The position numbers and the translations under genes were made by a program. DNA of 64,000 nucleotides from Mycobacterium marseillense. Lineage in GTDB: Bacteria; Actinomycetota; Actinomycetes; Mycobacteriales; Mycobacteriaceae. Below the pieces are notes generated by a model that searched no databases, had not been told where the DNA came from, and saw only the letters and a program-made list of their open reading frames with translations. Below, piece after piece: positions 10,620 to 19,214 of this stretch; the stretch's first letter is position 1; every line of letters starts with the position of its first letter. The DNA is taken from positions 5,208,001 to 5,272,000 of the forward strand of contig NZ_AP022584.1 in NCBI RefSeq assembly GCF_010731675.1. The letters run 5' to 3'.

Positions 10620-10634
10620 ATGTTGCATTCACCG
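10620..10634 (-). repeat. right terminal inverted repeat of the IS30 element
   Basis: A 15-bp partner of the left repeat, located 6 bp after the end of the transposase frame. Confidence 0.7.
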
Positions 10635-10697
10635 CTTGACAATGCCTGCCTGATTCCCACCATCAGTGCACGTTCGGTGGCGCTCCAGCACCCCAGG

Positions 10698-10750
10698 TTG
10701 ACAGGCCCGGCGCCAGCTGGTCTTATATATCGCTAAGATGCTAAATATGG
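10698..10750 (+). promoter_or_regulatory. candidate cysD promoter and AT-rich leader
   Basis: A consensus TTGACA lies at 10698-10703, followed by an unusually AT-rich stretch (10721-10748) offering -10-like hexamers such as TCTTAT (17-bp spacing) or TATATA (20-bp spacing). It is 40-90 bp upstream of the cysD ATG. The AT-rich block could also hold an operator for the Rrf2 regulator encoded after cysNC. Confidence 0.4.
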
Positions 10751-10786
10751 TCAGTTCTGCCAGGTTTTAGCCAAGCGAAGGAAGCT

Positions 10787-11716
10787 ATGACCAGTGATCT
10801 GAAGACGGCGCCCGCCGTCGGACAGTACGAATTGAGCCATCTGCGCTCGCTGGAGGCGGAGGCGATCCACATCATCCGCGAGGTGGCCGCCGAGTTCGAA
10901 CGGCCGGTGCTGCTGTTCTCGGGCGGCAAGGACTCTATCGTCATGCTGCACCTGGCGCTGCGGGCATTCCGTCCCGGCCGGTTGCCGTTCCCGGTGATGC
11001 ACGTCGACACCGGGCACAACTTCGACGAGGTGATCGCGACCCGCGACGAGCTGGTCAACGAGCACGGGGTGCGCCTGGTCGTCGCCTCGGTCCAGGAAGA
11101 CATCGACGCCGGACGGGTGGTCGAGCCGCGCCAGGGACGCAATCCGATCCAGACGGTCACCCTGCTGCGCGCCATCCGGGAGAACAAGTTCGACGCCGCG
11201 TTCGGCGGGGCGCGCCGCGACGAGGAGAAGGCCCGCGCCAAGGAGCGCGTGTTCAGCTTCCGCGACGAGTTCGGTCAATGGGATCCGAAGGCGCAGCGGC
11301 CCGAGCTGTGGAACCTCTACAACGGCCGGCATCACAAGGGCGAGCACATCCGGGTCTTCCCGCTGTCCAACTGGACCGAATTCGACATCTGGTCCTACAT
11401 CGGCGCCGAGAACATCGCCCTGCCGTCGATCTATTACGCGCACCGGCGCAAGGTGTTCCGCCGTGACGGCATGCTGCTGGCGGTCGACCGGAACATGCAG
11501 CCGAACGCCGACGAGCCGGTGTTCGAGGCGACAGTGCGCTTCCGCACCGTCGGTGATGTCACGTGCACGGGTTGCGTCGAATCCGAAGCCGCCACCGTCG
11601 ACGAGGTCATCGCCGAGACCGCCGTGTCCCGGCTCACCGAACGCGGGGCGACCAGAGCCGACGACCGCATCTCGGAGGCCGGCATGGAAGACCGCAAACG
11701 ACAGGGATACTTCTGA
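10787..11716 (+). CDS. cysD: sulfate adenylyltransferase subunit 2 CysD
   Basis: A 309-residue PP-loop protein with the ATP-pyrophosphatase motif SGGKDS at residues 45-50. With CysN it makes adenosine 5'-phosphosulfate (APS) from ATP and sulfate, the first step of sulfate assimilation in the cytoplasm. The ATG at 10787 follows a GAAGGAAG ribosome binding site. Its stop codon overlaps the cysNC start by 1 bp (TGATG), so translation is coupled. Confidence 0.96.
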   Translation: MTSDLKTAPAVGQYELSHLRSLEAEAIHIIREVAAEFERPVLLFSGGKDSIVMLHLALRAFRPGRLPFPVMHVDTGHNFDEVIATRDELVNEHGVRLVVASVQEDIDAGRVVEPRQGRNPIQTVTLLRAIRENKFDAAFGGARRDEEKARAKERVFSFRDEFGQWDPKAQRPELWNLYNGRHHKGEHIRVFPLSNWTEFDIWSYIGAENIALPSIYYAHRRKVFRRDGMLLAVDRNMQPNADEPVFEATVRFRTVGDVTCTGCVESEAATVDEVIAETAVSRLTERGATRADDRISEAGMEDRKRQGYF

Positions 11717-13566
11717 TGGCCCCGCCCACCACGCTATTGCGCCTGGCAACCGCAGGCTCCGTCGACGACGGCAAGTCCACCCTGATCGGTCGCCTGCTCT
11801 ATGACTCCAAGGCCGTCATGGAAGACCAGTGGGCCGCGGTGGAGCAGACGTCCAAGGACCGCGGCCACGACTACACCGACCTGGCGCTGGTCACCGACGG
11901 CTTGCGGGCCGAACGCGAGCAGGGAATCACGATCGATGTCGCCTACCGCTACTTCGCCACTCCCAAGCGGAAATTCATCATCGCCGACACCCCCGGGCAC
12001 ATCCAGTACACCCGCAACATGGTCACCGGAGCGTCGACCGCCCAGCTGGTGATCGTGCTCGTCGATGCGCGGCACGGACTGTTGGAGCAGTCACGCCGGC
12101 ACGCCTTCCTGGCGTCCCTGCTGGGCATCCAGCACATCGTGCTTGCGGTCAACAAGATGGACCTGATCGGTTGGGACAGAGAGAAATTCGAGGCGATCCG
12201 CGACGATTTCCACGCGTTCGCCGCTCGGTTGGACGTGCACGACGTGGCCACCATCCCGATGTCCGCGCTGCACGGCGACAACGTGGTGACCAAGTCGGAC
12301 CAGACGCCGTGGTATGACGGGCCGTCCTTGTTGTCTCACCTCGAAGAGGTGTACATCGCCGGTGATCGCAACATGGTCGACGTGCGGTTCCCGGTGCAGT
12401 ACGTCATCCGCCCGCACACGCGCGAACACCAGGACCACCGCAGCTACGCGGGCACCGTCGCCAGCGGCGTCATGCGCGCCGGGGATGAAGTCGTGGTGCT
12501 GCCCGTCGGCAAGCACACCCGCATCACCGCGATCGAGGGCCCGAATGGCCCGGTGGAAGAGGCGTTCCCGCCGATGGCCGTCTCCGTGTCCCTGGCCGAC
12601 GAGATCGACATTTCGCGGGGGGATCTGATCGCCCGCACGCACAACCAGCCCAGGGTCGCGCAGGAGTTCGACGCGACGGTGTGCTGGATGGCCGACGGCG
12701 CGGCGCTCGAGCCCGGCCGCGATTACGTCATCAAGCACACCACGCGCACCACGCACGCCAAGGTGACCGCGCTCGACTACCGGCTCGACGTCAACACGCT
12801 GCACCGCGACAAAACCGCGACGGCGTTGCAGCTCAACGAGCTTGGCCGCATTTCGCTGCGCACCCAGGTTCCGCTGCTGCTCGACGAGTACACTCGCAAC
12901 CCCAGCACCGGGTCATTCATCCTCATCGATCCGCACACCAACGGCACCGTGGCGGCCGGCATGGTATTGCGCGACGCGTCGGCGCAGGCGGCGAGCCCAA
13001 ACACGGTGCGGCACAAGCCCTCAGCCATCGCCGAGGCCAGGTCCCGCGGCAAGACGGTGTGGTTCACCGGCCTGTCCGGTTCCGGAAAGTCGTCGGTAGC
13101 CATGCTGGTCGAGCAGAAGCTGCTCGAAAGCGGGTCTCTGGCTTACGTTCTCGACGGGGACAACCTGCGGCACGGTTTGAACGCCGACCTGGGCTTCAGC
13201 ATGGCCGACCGCGCCGAAAACCTGCGCCGGCTCGCGCATGTGGCGGCGCTGCTCGCCGACTGCGGCAACGTCGTGCTGGTGCCGGCGATCAGCCCGCTGG
13301 CCGAACAACGCGAATTGGCGCGCAAAGTGCACGCCGACGCCGGATTCGACTTCATCGAGGTCTTCTGCGACACCCCCATCGACGAATGCGAAAAGCGTGA
13401 CCCCAAGGGTCTGTACGCGAAGGCGCGCGCCGGCGAGATCACCCAGTTCACCGGCATCGACAGTCCGTATCAGCCGCCGGCGAATCCCGACCTGCGGCTG
13501 ACGCCGGACGGCACCATCGAGGAGCAGGCGCAGCGGGTCCTCGACCTGCTCGAATCGCGCGGGTAG
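11716..13566 (+). CDS. cysN: bifunctional CysN/CysC: sulfate adenylyltransferase GTPase subunit and APS kinase
   Basis: A 616-residue fusion. The N-terminal part is an EF-Tu-like GTPase with G1 GSVDDGKS (residues 14-21), G3 DTPGH and G4 NKMD, which drives APS formation by CysD. The C-terminal part from about residue 440 is APS kinase, with P-loop GLSGSGKSS near 452-460, and makes PAPS, the sulfate donor for sulfolipids and other sulfated metabolites. The frame is open upstream to 11563, but the ATG at 11716 begins directly before the GTPase fold and overlaps the cysD stop. Confidence 0.96.
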   Translation: MAPPTTLLRLATAGSVDDGKSTLIGRLLYDSKAVMEDQWAAVEQTSKDRGHDYTDLALVTDGLRAEREQGITIDVAYRYFATPKRKFIIADTPGHIQYTRNMVTGASTAQLVIVLVDARHGLLEQSRRHAFLASLLGIQHIVLAVNKMDLIGWDREKFEAIRDDFHAFAARLDVHDVATIPMSALHGDNVVTKSDQTPWYDGPSLLSHLEEVYIAGDRNMVDVRFPVQYVIRPHTREHQDHRSYAGTVASGVMRAGDEVVVLPVGKHTRITAIEGPNGPVEEAFPPMAVSVSLADEIDISRGDLIARTHNQPRVAQEFDATVCWMADGAALEPGRDYVIKHTTRTTHAKVTALDYRLDVNTLHRDKTATALQLNELGRISLRTQVPLLLDEYTRNPSTGSFILIDPHTNGTVAAGMVLRDASAQAASPNTVRHKPSAIAEARSRGKTVWFTGLSGSGKSSVAMLVEQKLLESGSLAYVLDGDNLRHGLNADLGFSMADRAENLRRLAHVAALLADCGNVVLVPAISPLAEQRELARKVHADAGFDFIEVFCDTPIDECEKRDPKGLYAKARAGEITQFTGIDSPYQPPANPDLRLTPDGTIEEQAQRVLDLLESRG

Positions 13567-13624
13567 CACGCCGGTCCCGCCCGGCTGCGCCGAAAAGCCC
13601 GCACCGGATGGCACAATCCTGAGA

Positions 13625-14110
13625 GTGCGCATGTCAGCGAAGGCGGAGTACGCCGTGCGGGCGATGATCCAGCTCGCCACGGCGCCCGACGGGACGCTGG
13701 TGAAGACCGACGACTTGGCCCAGGCTCAGGGCATCCCGCCGCAATTTCTCGTCGACATCCTGACCAACCTGCGCACCGACCGGTTGGTGCGCAGCCATCG
13801 CGGCCGCGAGGGTGGCTACGAATTGGCCCGTTCCGGCAGCGACATCAGCATCGCCGACGTGCTGCGCTGCATCGATGGGCCGCTGGCCAGCGTCCGTGAC
13901 ATCGGACTCGGTGACTTGCCCTATTCGGGGCCGACCGCCGCGCTCACCGACGTCTGGCGGGCGCTGCGGGCCAGCATGCGATCGGTGCTCGAACAGACGA
14001 CCCTGGCCGACGTCGCCACCGGCGGCCTGCCCAAGCACGTCGCGCAACTGGCCGACGACTATCGGAAACAGGAAAGCCAGCGGCACGGCTCGGCGCGCGC
14101 CGGCGACTAG
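13625..14110 (+). CDS. Rrf2-family transcriptional regulator (Rv1287-like)
   Basis: A 161-residue Rrf2 protein with an N-terminal winged helix ([13 protein letters not shown], then [29 protein letters not shown]). IscR-type members bind an Fe-S cluster through three cysteines, whereas here I see only one (DVLRCIDG), so cluster binding is unlikely and the protein is closer to CymR-type sulfur regulators. Its position right after cysNC makes control of sulfate assimilation plausible. A CACAAT -10-like hexamer 7 nt before the GTG suggests a leaderless transcript and supports the GTG start over the ATG at 13631. Confidence 0.85.
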   Translation: MRMSAKAEYAVRAMIQLATAPDGTLVKTDDLAQAQGIPPQFLVDILTNLRTDRLVRSHRGREGGYELARSGSDISIADVLRCIDGPLASVRDIGLGDLPYSGPTAALTDVWRALRASMRSVLEQTTLADVATGGLPKHVAQLADDYRKQESQRHGSARAGD

Positions 14111-14127
14111 GCAACGCGGTCAACGGC

Positions 14128-14517
14128 TCAGCCGGCCGACCCGTAGGGTCGGGTGAGGATCTCCATGGCATGGCCGGAGGGATCGGTGAAATACACCCCG
14201 CGCCCGCCGTCATTGTGGTTGATCTCGCCGGGACGCTGGGCGCCCGGATCGGCCCAGTGCTGCAGGCCGCGCGACCGGATCTTGTCGTAGATCGCGTCGA
14301 ACTCCTGCTCGGACACCAAGAAGGCGTAGTGCTGACGCGGGATGTCCGCACCCCCGGGGGCGTCCGCGTAGTCCAGATTGGCGCCGTGCTCGAGTTCGAC
14401 AACCATGAAGTGGCCGAACGGCTTTGGGCCGGGCAGCCCGAACAGCTCGGTGAGGAACTCGGCGGACTCCCGCTTGTCGCGTGACGCGACGATGGTGTGG
14501 TTGAAACTGATGCTCAT
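14128..14517 (-). CDS. VOC-family (glyoxalase/dioxygenase-like) protein
   Basis: A 129-residue single-domain vicinal oxygen chelate protein, opening with SISFNHTIVASRDKRESAEF and ending with GVYFTDPSGHAMEILTRPYG. His7, Glu residues in the MVVELEHG strand and the terminal GHAMEILT are typical metal-site positions. Substrate unknown. It is convergent with the Rrf2 gene and is followed on the same strand, 46 bp upstream, by another VOC gene, a duplicated-fold pair rather than close paralogues. Confidence 0.75.
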   Translation of the reverse strand: MSISFNHTIVASRDKRESAEFLTELFGLPGPKPFGHFMVVELEHGANLDYADAPGGADIPRQHYAFLVSEQEFDAIYDKIRSRGLQHWADPGAQRPGEINHNDGGRGVYFTDPSGHAMEILTRPYGSAG

Positions 14518-14563
14518 AGTTCTGTCCAGTCAACCACCGGTCGCCCGGCCCGACAACGCCGCA

Positions 14564-14986
14564 CTATTTCGGGGCGGTTAGCTCCAGGGCGATGTTGTCG
14601 GGATCGCGGAACTCCAGGATGTAGGACGGTCCGATGTCCTTGACGGGCTCATGGATGACGCCGAGCTCGTCGAGATGTGCTGCCGCCGAATCCAATTCGT
14701 CTCTGCTGGCGAGCCGGAACGCGATGTGGTCGAGGCCGACGCGATCCTCGTCGAAGCGGTCCGCGGCGACCGGGCGCAGCCCGAGCAGCGTGCCGCCGAG
14801 GTCGTAGATGACACCCCCGAACAAAAAGCTCAACTGGTTGCGGGTGGCCTCGTCGGCGTTGTCGGGGACCTCGAGCAACACCGGCCAGCCGAACACGCTC
14901 TCGTAGAACTGCCGCGACCGCTCGATGTCGGTCACCGTCAGCCGGACATGCGCGATGGAACTACTGGTGAACGCCACCCGGTCCAT
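14564..14986 (-). CDS. VOC-family (glyoxalase/dioxygenase-like) protein
   Basis: A 140-residue VOC protein with IAHVRLTVTDIERSRQFYES at the N-terminus, the middle motif GLDHIAFRLASRDELDSA and a terminal ILEFRDPDNIALELTAP. It resembles glyoxalase I-like and dioxygenase-like proteins; the reaction is unknown. The ATG at 14986 is preferred; the frame is open to 15016. It is divergently transcribed from a flavin/F420 oxidoreductase across a 45-bp gap that carries a perfect palindrome, suggesting shared control. Confidence 0.75.
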   Translation of the reverse strand: MDRVAFTSSSIAHVRLTVTDIERSRQFYESVFGWPVLLEVPDNADEATRNQLSFLFGGVIYDLGGTLLGLRPVAADRFDEDRVGLDHIAFRLASRDELDSAAAHLDELGVIHEPVKDIGPSYILEFRDPDNIALELTAPK

Positions 14987-15003
14987 GGTTCCACTGATGG
15001 GCC

Positions 15004-15018
15004 GCATGTTAAACATGC
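15004..15018. promoter_or_regulatory. perfect 7-1-7 palindrome between divergent VOC and oxidoreductase genes
   Basis: GCATGTT-A-AACATGC is an exact inverted repeat with a single central base, the shape of a dimeric repressor operator. It directly precedes a -10-like CAGAAT (15019-15024) that sits 7 nt before the GTG of the oxidoreductase, so a bound protein would block that promoter. No TetR/MarR gene is adjacent. Confidence 0.5.
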
Positions 15019-15031
15019 CAGAATCGCCGTC

Positions 15032-15922
15032 GTGCAGATAGCGATGACCATGCCGGTGATGGAACCGGATCTGGATGCGGCGGTACTCGAGACCTGGGCA
15101 CGCACCATTGACGAGGGGCCGTTCTCGTCACTGTGCTGGGGCGAGCGCATCGCATTCGACAACCCGGACAACCTGACGCTGCTGGGCGCGCTGGCCGCGT
15201 GGACGAACCGGGTGCGGCTGTTGACGACCGTGATCGTGCCCCAACTGCACGACCCGGTCATGTTGGCAAAGGGTCTGGCGACGGGCGACATGCTCAGCGG
15301 CGGCCGGTTGACAGTCGGCATCGGGGTGGGCGGCCGGCACGAGGATTACCACGCCGTCAGCGCCGACCCGGCCACGCAGACCATGCGCGGCATGGCCGAA
15401 CGGGTGGCCGTGATGAAGCGCGTCTGGGCGGGGGAGAAGACCACCGACTCGGTGCTGCCCGTCGGGCCGGCGCCGGTGCAGCCCGGTGGTCCACCGCTGT
15501 TCGTCGGCAGTATCGGTCCGAAGACCATCCGCAGCGCCGCGGCGTGGGCCGACGGGCTCGCCGGCACCACCCTGGACCTCGACGTCGCCAAGCAAAACGA
15601 GCTGTTCGACGTCACGCGAGACGCCTGGGCGCGCGCCGGCAAGCCCAAACCCCACCTCATCACCTCGTTCTGGTTCGCGTTCGGCCCGCCCGAGGAGTCC
15701 CGCGCCCAGGTGCACAGCCACCTGCGGCGCTACATGAACTGGATACCGGCCGAATACGTCGACGCCATGGCGCCGATGACCGGCTGGGCCGGCAGCGAAG
15801 ACGAGCTGCTGGAGGTCTTGCGCCGGTTCGAGGAGATCGGCACCGACGAGGTTCAGCTCATCCCGACGAGCTCGGATGTCGATCAGGTCCGCCGCGCCGC
15901 GGAGGTGGCCGCGCGGCTCTAG
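15032..15922 (+). CDS. LLM-class F420-type (luciferase-like) oxidoreductase
   Basis: A 296-residue TIM-barrel luciferase-like monooxygenase or F420-dependent oxidoreductase. It opens with a beta strand (QIAMTMPVME), has the LLTTVIVPQLHDPVMLAKGLAT and GRLTVGIGVGG motifs conserved in mycobacterial F420 enzymes, and ends normally. The cofactor is inferred from family membership. The GTG at 15032 gives a start right at the first strand and lies 7 nt after a -10-like hexamer, suggesting a leaderless message. Confidence 0.85.
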   Translation: MQIAMTMPVMEPDLDAAVLETWARTIDEGPFSSLCWGERIAFDNPDNLTLLGALAAWTNRVRLLTTVIVPQLHDPVMLAKGLATGDMLSGGRLTVGIGVGGRHEDYHAVSADPATQTMRGMAERVAVMKRVWAGEKTTDSVLPVGPAPVQPGGPPLFVGSIGPKTIRSAAAWADGLAGTTLDLDVAKQNELFDVTRDAWARAGKPKPHLITSFWFAFGPPEESRAQVHSHLRRYMNWIPAEYVDAMAPMTGWAGSEDELLEVLRRFEEIGTDEVQLIPTSSDVDQVRRAAEVAARL

Positions 15923-15978
15923 CTCGTCCGACTCAGGGTGAATTGCCGCATCGGCGCCGCGGCGTTTTCATTAGCGTC

Positions 15979-16845
15979 ATGACGCAGCAGGAGTTGCCCG
16001 CCCCGCTGGCCGAAATGACCGGGCTGATGGCGCGGTGCGCGAACAACGGCGATTTCGCCGGCGCCGCGCTGCAGGCCAACGAGCTGGTGACCCTGTGCCG
16101 GGCAACGCTGGGGGAGCGCGATCCCAACGTCCTCGAGCTCAAGGTGGCGCTGGCCACCGTGCAGCTGCGGGCCGGCGAGGACGCCGCCGTCTACGCCGAC
16201 CTCGAAGGGTTGATCCCCGATCTCGTCGAGGTGCTCGGTCGCGATCACGTGAGCACGTTGACCGCTCGTCACCTGCTGGCGGCTCGCCAGCAGCCCCCGG
16301 TGTCGTCGCTGTCCGAATGGTCGCGGCTCGTCGCCGACGAACAGCGCGTTCTGGGTGCCGACCACGAGAGCACGCTGATGGCCCGCGAGAGGGTCGCCGA
16401 GAAGCGCTGGGAGACCGGTGATTTCGCCGGTGCCATGACCGATGGCCAACTCGTGCTCGCCGCGCGGCGGCGGGTGCTCGGCGACGACCACGCCGACACC
16501 CTCGGGACGCGGTTGATGCTGGCGATCTGGCGGGGCCGCGGCGGTGACATCCCCGGGGCGATCACCGAACTGGAGTGGTTGATCGGGGAGCTGCGCGACA
16601 AGTTGGGAAGCGACCACGTGCACCTGCTCATGGCGCGGCACATGTACACGCTCTGGGCCCCGCACCGGGCCGGCGTGACGGACGGGGTCGCCGCCTGGGA
16701 AGCGCTGGTCGAGGAAGAGACCCGCGTCCTCGGTGACGAGCACCCGGTGACCGTCGCCGCCCGCCAGGAGCTAGCCGGATGGTGCGCCCGGCATGGCCGC
16801 CCCGGGGACCAACCCGGCACCCCAGCGGACTGGTCTGCTTCCTGA
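15979..16845 (+). CDS. tetratricopeptide-repeat protein
   Basis: A 288-residue soluble helical protein built from about six TPR-like units of roughly 42 residues. Each carries a signature close to LG-x-DH-x(2)-TL-x(2)-R (LGRDHVSTLTAR, LGADHESTLMAR, LGDDHADTLGTR, LGSDHVHLLMAR, LGDEHPVTVAAR), the kinesin-light-chain-like TPR style common in actinobacterial regulators. No effector domain is visible, so it probably acts as a scaffold. It starts 56 bp after the oxidoreductase and could be cotranscribed with it. Partner unknown. Confidence 0.75.
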   Translation: MTQQELPAPLAEMTGLMARCANNGDFAGAALQANELVTLCRATLGERDPNVLELKVALATVQLRAGEDAAVYADLEGLIPDLVEVLGRDHVSTLTARHLLAARQQPPVSSLSEWSRLVADEQRVLGADHESTLMARERVAEKRWETGDFAGAMTDGQLVLAARRRVLGDDHADTLGTRLMLAIWRGRGGDIPGAITELEWLIGELRDKLGSDHVHLLMARHMYTLWAPHRAGVTDGVAAWEALVEEETRVLGDEHPVTVAARQELAGWCARHGRPGDQPGTPADWSAS

Positions 16846-16861
16846 CCTGGATCCGCCGGAG

Positions 16862-18580
16862 TCAGGTCGCCGCTTTGTCCGCCGGGCGCTCGTCGTCCAC
16901 CGCAGGCTCCTGCGGTGGCTGCCCCTTGCGCAGCGTCTCTAGCAACTCGCGGTACGGCCCGACGAGGTAGACGGTGTCGCCGCCGCGAAGCCAGGCGTCC
17001 CGGCGCGGGTGGAGCTCGACCGGGGTATCGCGGCGGGTGATCGCGATGACCCGGGTTTGGGTGGACATTTCGAACATGCGCAGCCCGTCGAGTTCGCTGC
17101 CGGGCGCCACGTGCATGGCGCCGACCATGAAGGAGCGCTGCCCGACCGAGAACGTGCCCAGCACCTGCAGGCCCATCGCGGCGCCGATGAACCAGGGGGC
17201 GGCCAGGTCGACCGTCGACCGGACGTTTTCGAACCCGAACCGCTTGGCCACCGCGTCGCCGAGGGTGCGGTCGTAGATGCGCAGCACGATCGGCACGTCG
17301 GGCCGGTTGACCTCCGGCATCACCCGCGGGCCCAGCATCTCGCGCAGCACGATGCCGATCTCGATGTTGACCATGTCGTCCTGGGTCAGCACGGCGACCG
17401 CCCGGGCGCGGTCGACGCGCGCCGACTCCAGCGTCTGGCGCAGCGTCGCGTCCCCGAAGATCACCGGCACGTCGAGTTCGGCCGCGGTCGACAGGAACCG
17501 GTTGTTCTCGTCGCGTTCGATGACCGCGACGTCGTAGCCGGCCGCCGTCAGATCGCCGACGACGCGGCTGCCGAAGGAACCCAGTCCCACCACGATGATG
17601 TGGTCGCGCAGGTGGCGTGCGCGGCGGACTCCGGCCGATTGCAGGACGCGGCGCGACAGGAGCAAGTCCGCCACGAAGGCGACGAGCAGGGCCGTGGTGG
17701 TCACGCCGGCGAACATCAGGGCGACGGCGAAGATGCGTAGCCACGCGGATTGTTGGGCGAACGTGAATTCGCCGTATCCCACGGTGGTGATGGTCTCGGC
17801 GGTGAAATACATTGCGTCCAACCAGGACAAGCGCGGCTTCGTATAGGAGAAGTGCACGACGATCGTCGACGCAAGTAGCAGGCTGAGCGCGAGCAGCATG
17901 GCGGGGAAGAGCATGGGGTTCACGTCGTCGCGCATCGCGCGTGCGGCGTCCGAGGCCCGCCGCACCCACGAGCGACGAGAGCGTGTCACCGTCGGCCGGG
18001 GCGTCTTGATGCCGCGCGCGGCCAGCTCGTCGGCGCTGCCGATCATGGCCGTCCAATCACCGGCGCGCACTTGATGGTCGCGGCCCGGACAGGGCACCAC
18101 CTCGTCGGGGGTGGCGGCGTCCTTGCCGTGGATCACGGCCACCGGCGCCAGGTCGCCGTAGATCTCTCGAAGGGTCGCGTCGCGCGGCGCCTCGGCCCCC
18201 GACACGACAAAGTCGATGCCGGCCGCCTCGACCGGATGGGTGTTGCTCGCCAGGCAGGCCTCGACGACCGAGGGTGCCGCGAGGTCGGCGACGTCGAGGA
18301 TGGCGCCGGGACCGTTGTCGGCGGCGACCGCACCCCGCAGCACGTCGTTGCCCAACCGGGCGACCACGCGCAGATTTGGATTCGTTTTCCTTGCCAGCAA
18401 GGCGTTTTCGAGATTCTTCGCATCGTCATGCCCGGCGCAGACGATGGCGCTCGCTCGGGCAAGGTCGGCGGCGGCGAGCTCCCCGCTCGGCAGCTTGACG
18501 ACGGTGGCGCCCGCGCGGTTCAGTTCCTTGGCGATCGTGGTCGCGAGCACGTCGTCGCCGCTGACGATGATGTCACCCAT
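16862..18580 (-). CDS. K+ channel-like protein with RCK domains on both sides of the pore
   Basis: A 572-residue protein. Residues 1-190 form an RCK/TrkA-N-type nucleotide-binding domain (GDIIVSGDDVLATTIAKEL). Two membrane helices (about 225-243 and 283-305) flank a pore loop with the K+ selectivity filter TTVGYGEF (265-272). A second RCK region follows from about 327 (HIIVVGLGSFGSRVVGDL) with the acidic strand end VIERDENN. Typical bacterial Kch/MthK channels carry RCK only after the pore, so the N-terminal copy is uncommon. It is probably a ligand-gated K+ channel. The ATG at 18580 follows a GAGGTGGGG site. Confidence 0.85.
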   Translation of the reverse strand: MGDIIVSGDDVLATTIAKELNRAGATVVKLPSGELAAADLARASAIVCAGHDDAKNLENALLARKTNPNLRVVARLGNDVLRGAVAADNGPGAILDVADLAAPSVVEACLASNTHPVEAAGIDFVVSGAEAPRDATLREIYGDLAPVAVIHGKDAATPDEVVPCPGRDHQVRAGDWTAMIGSADELAARGIKTPRPTVTRSRRSWVRRASDAARAMRDDVNPMLFPAMLLALSLLLASTIVVHFSYTKPRLSWLDAMYFTAETITTVGYGEFTFAQQSAWLRIFAVALMFAGVTTTALLVAFVADLLLSRRVLQSAGVRRARHLRDHIIVVGLGSFGSRVVGDLTAAGYDVAVIERDENNRFLSTAAELDVPVIFGDATLRQTLESARVDRARAVAVLTQDDMVNIEIGIVLREMLGPRVMPEVNRPDVPIVLRIYDRTLGDAVAKRFGFENVRSTVDLAAPWFIGAAMGLQVLGTFSVGQRSFMVGAMHVAPGSELDGLRMFEMSTQTRVIAITRRDTPVELHPRRDAWLRGGDTVYLVGPYRELLETLRKGQPPQEPAVDDERPADKAAT

Positions 18581-18598
18581 AAGCCCCACCTCTGATGA

Positions 18599-18652
18599 CA
18601 CTGGCGCTCTTGTTGTTATGACTATCGGGCACCGTGCCGATTGACGCCAGTG
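18599..18652. promoter_or_regulatory. 8-bp inverted repeat flanking the presumed channel-gene promoter
   Basis: CACTGGCG (18599-18606) and CGCCAGTG (18645-18652) are exact inverted repeats 38 bp apart, 19 bp upstream of the channel gene start. Such spacing could allow a looped or tetrameric regulator around the promoter. Inferred only. Confidence 0.3.
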
Positions 18653-18774
18653 CGACATGTGCTCAAGCCCGCATCGAATCAGCAGGCTGCGCCGAGGCGG
18701 GATGTGACCGACGGCGCTGCGCTCGTGGGCGTAAACCCGAGTCACGCCAGATGCCAACACATTTGGCGATGGGC

Positions 18775-19146
18775 TTACAGAACCTGAACGTCAGCGGGTG
18801 ACCAGAACGCCCGCATCGACGTGATCTTGGCGTCCGCGTCGAACGACATCGTCGAGATGGGGGAGATGCGGGTGCGGCTGTCACCGGCGTCGAGCGTGAG
18901 GTGCCATAGGAAGGCGGCTTCGCTGCCAGAGACCCGTAATTCGGCGAGCTCGGTGTCCTTCTTGGCGTCTTGGAATCCCGCATAGAACCCGCGGATGGCG
19001 TCATGGCCGCGGCGGATATCGGCTCCGATCGGATCCTCGATGGTGGCGTCGGCGGCGTACAGGGTCACGATGTCGTCGGCGGTGCCCGTGGCGACGAGCG
19101 CGAGGTAGCGATTGACGGTCTCGGTGATGGCTTCTGGGGACGGCAT
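18775..19146 (-). CDS. SnoaL-like / ketosteroid isomerase-fold protein
   Basis: A 123-residue NTF2-fold protein with the typical opening (TETVNRYLALVATGTADDIVTLYAADAT), IEDPIG and RRGHDAIRGFY segments, and a closing MSFDADAKITSMRAFW. The family includes delta5-3-ketosteroid isomerases and epoxide hydrolases; mycobacteria have several steroid-related members. The function here is not determined. It is separated by 68 bp from a divergent Nudix gene. Confidence 0.75.
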   Translation of the reverse strand: MPSPEAITETVNRYLALVATGTADDIVTLYAADATIEDPIGADIRRGHDAIRGFYAGFQDAKKDTELAELRVSGSEAAFLWHLTLDAGDSRTRISPISTMSFDADAKITSMRAFWSPADVQVL

Positions 19147-19214
19147 GGATCGGGACGCTACTCCGTTGCCCTGGCCGCCGCTTCGGTTGCGGTATTCACG
19201 GCAATACTGGCGGC

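Larger units (their letters stand above)
9378..10636 (+). mobile_element. IS30-family insertion sequence
   Basis: An element of about 1.26 kb inserted between canA and cysD. The ends carry imperfect inverted repeats: CGGTCAATGCAACAT at 9380-9394 and its counterpart at 10620-10634 (14 of 15 match). It encodes an IS30-type DDE transposase in two overlapping frames. I could not identify a clear target duplication, so the exact borders are approximate. The insertion leaves the presumed cysD promoter region (TTGACA at 10698) intact. Confidence 0.8.

Noticed and set aside
10636..10641. TTGACA at the right end of the IS element as an outward promoter for cysD
   Set aside because: No suitable -10 at 16-19 bp (GC-rich); the second TTGACA at 10698 fits better.
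9370..10645. Target-site duplication flanking the IS30 element
   Set aside because: The bases outside the inverted repeats (ATA and CTT) do not match; the borders may be off by a few bases.
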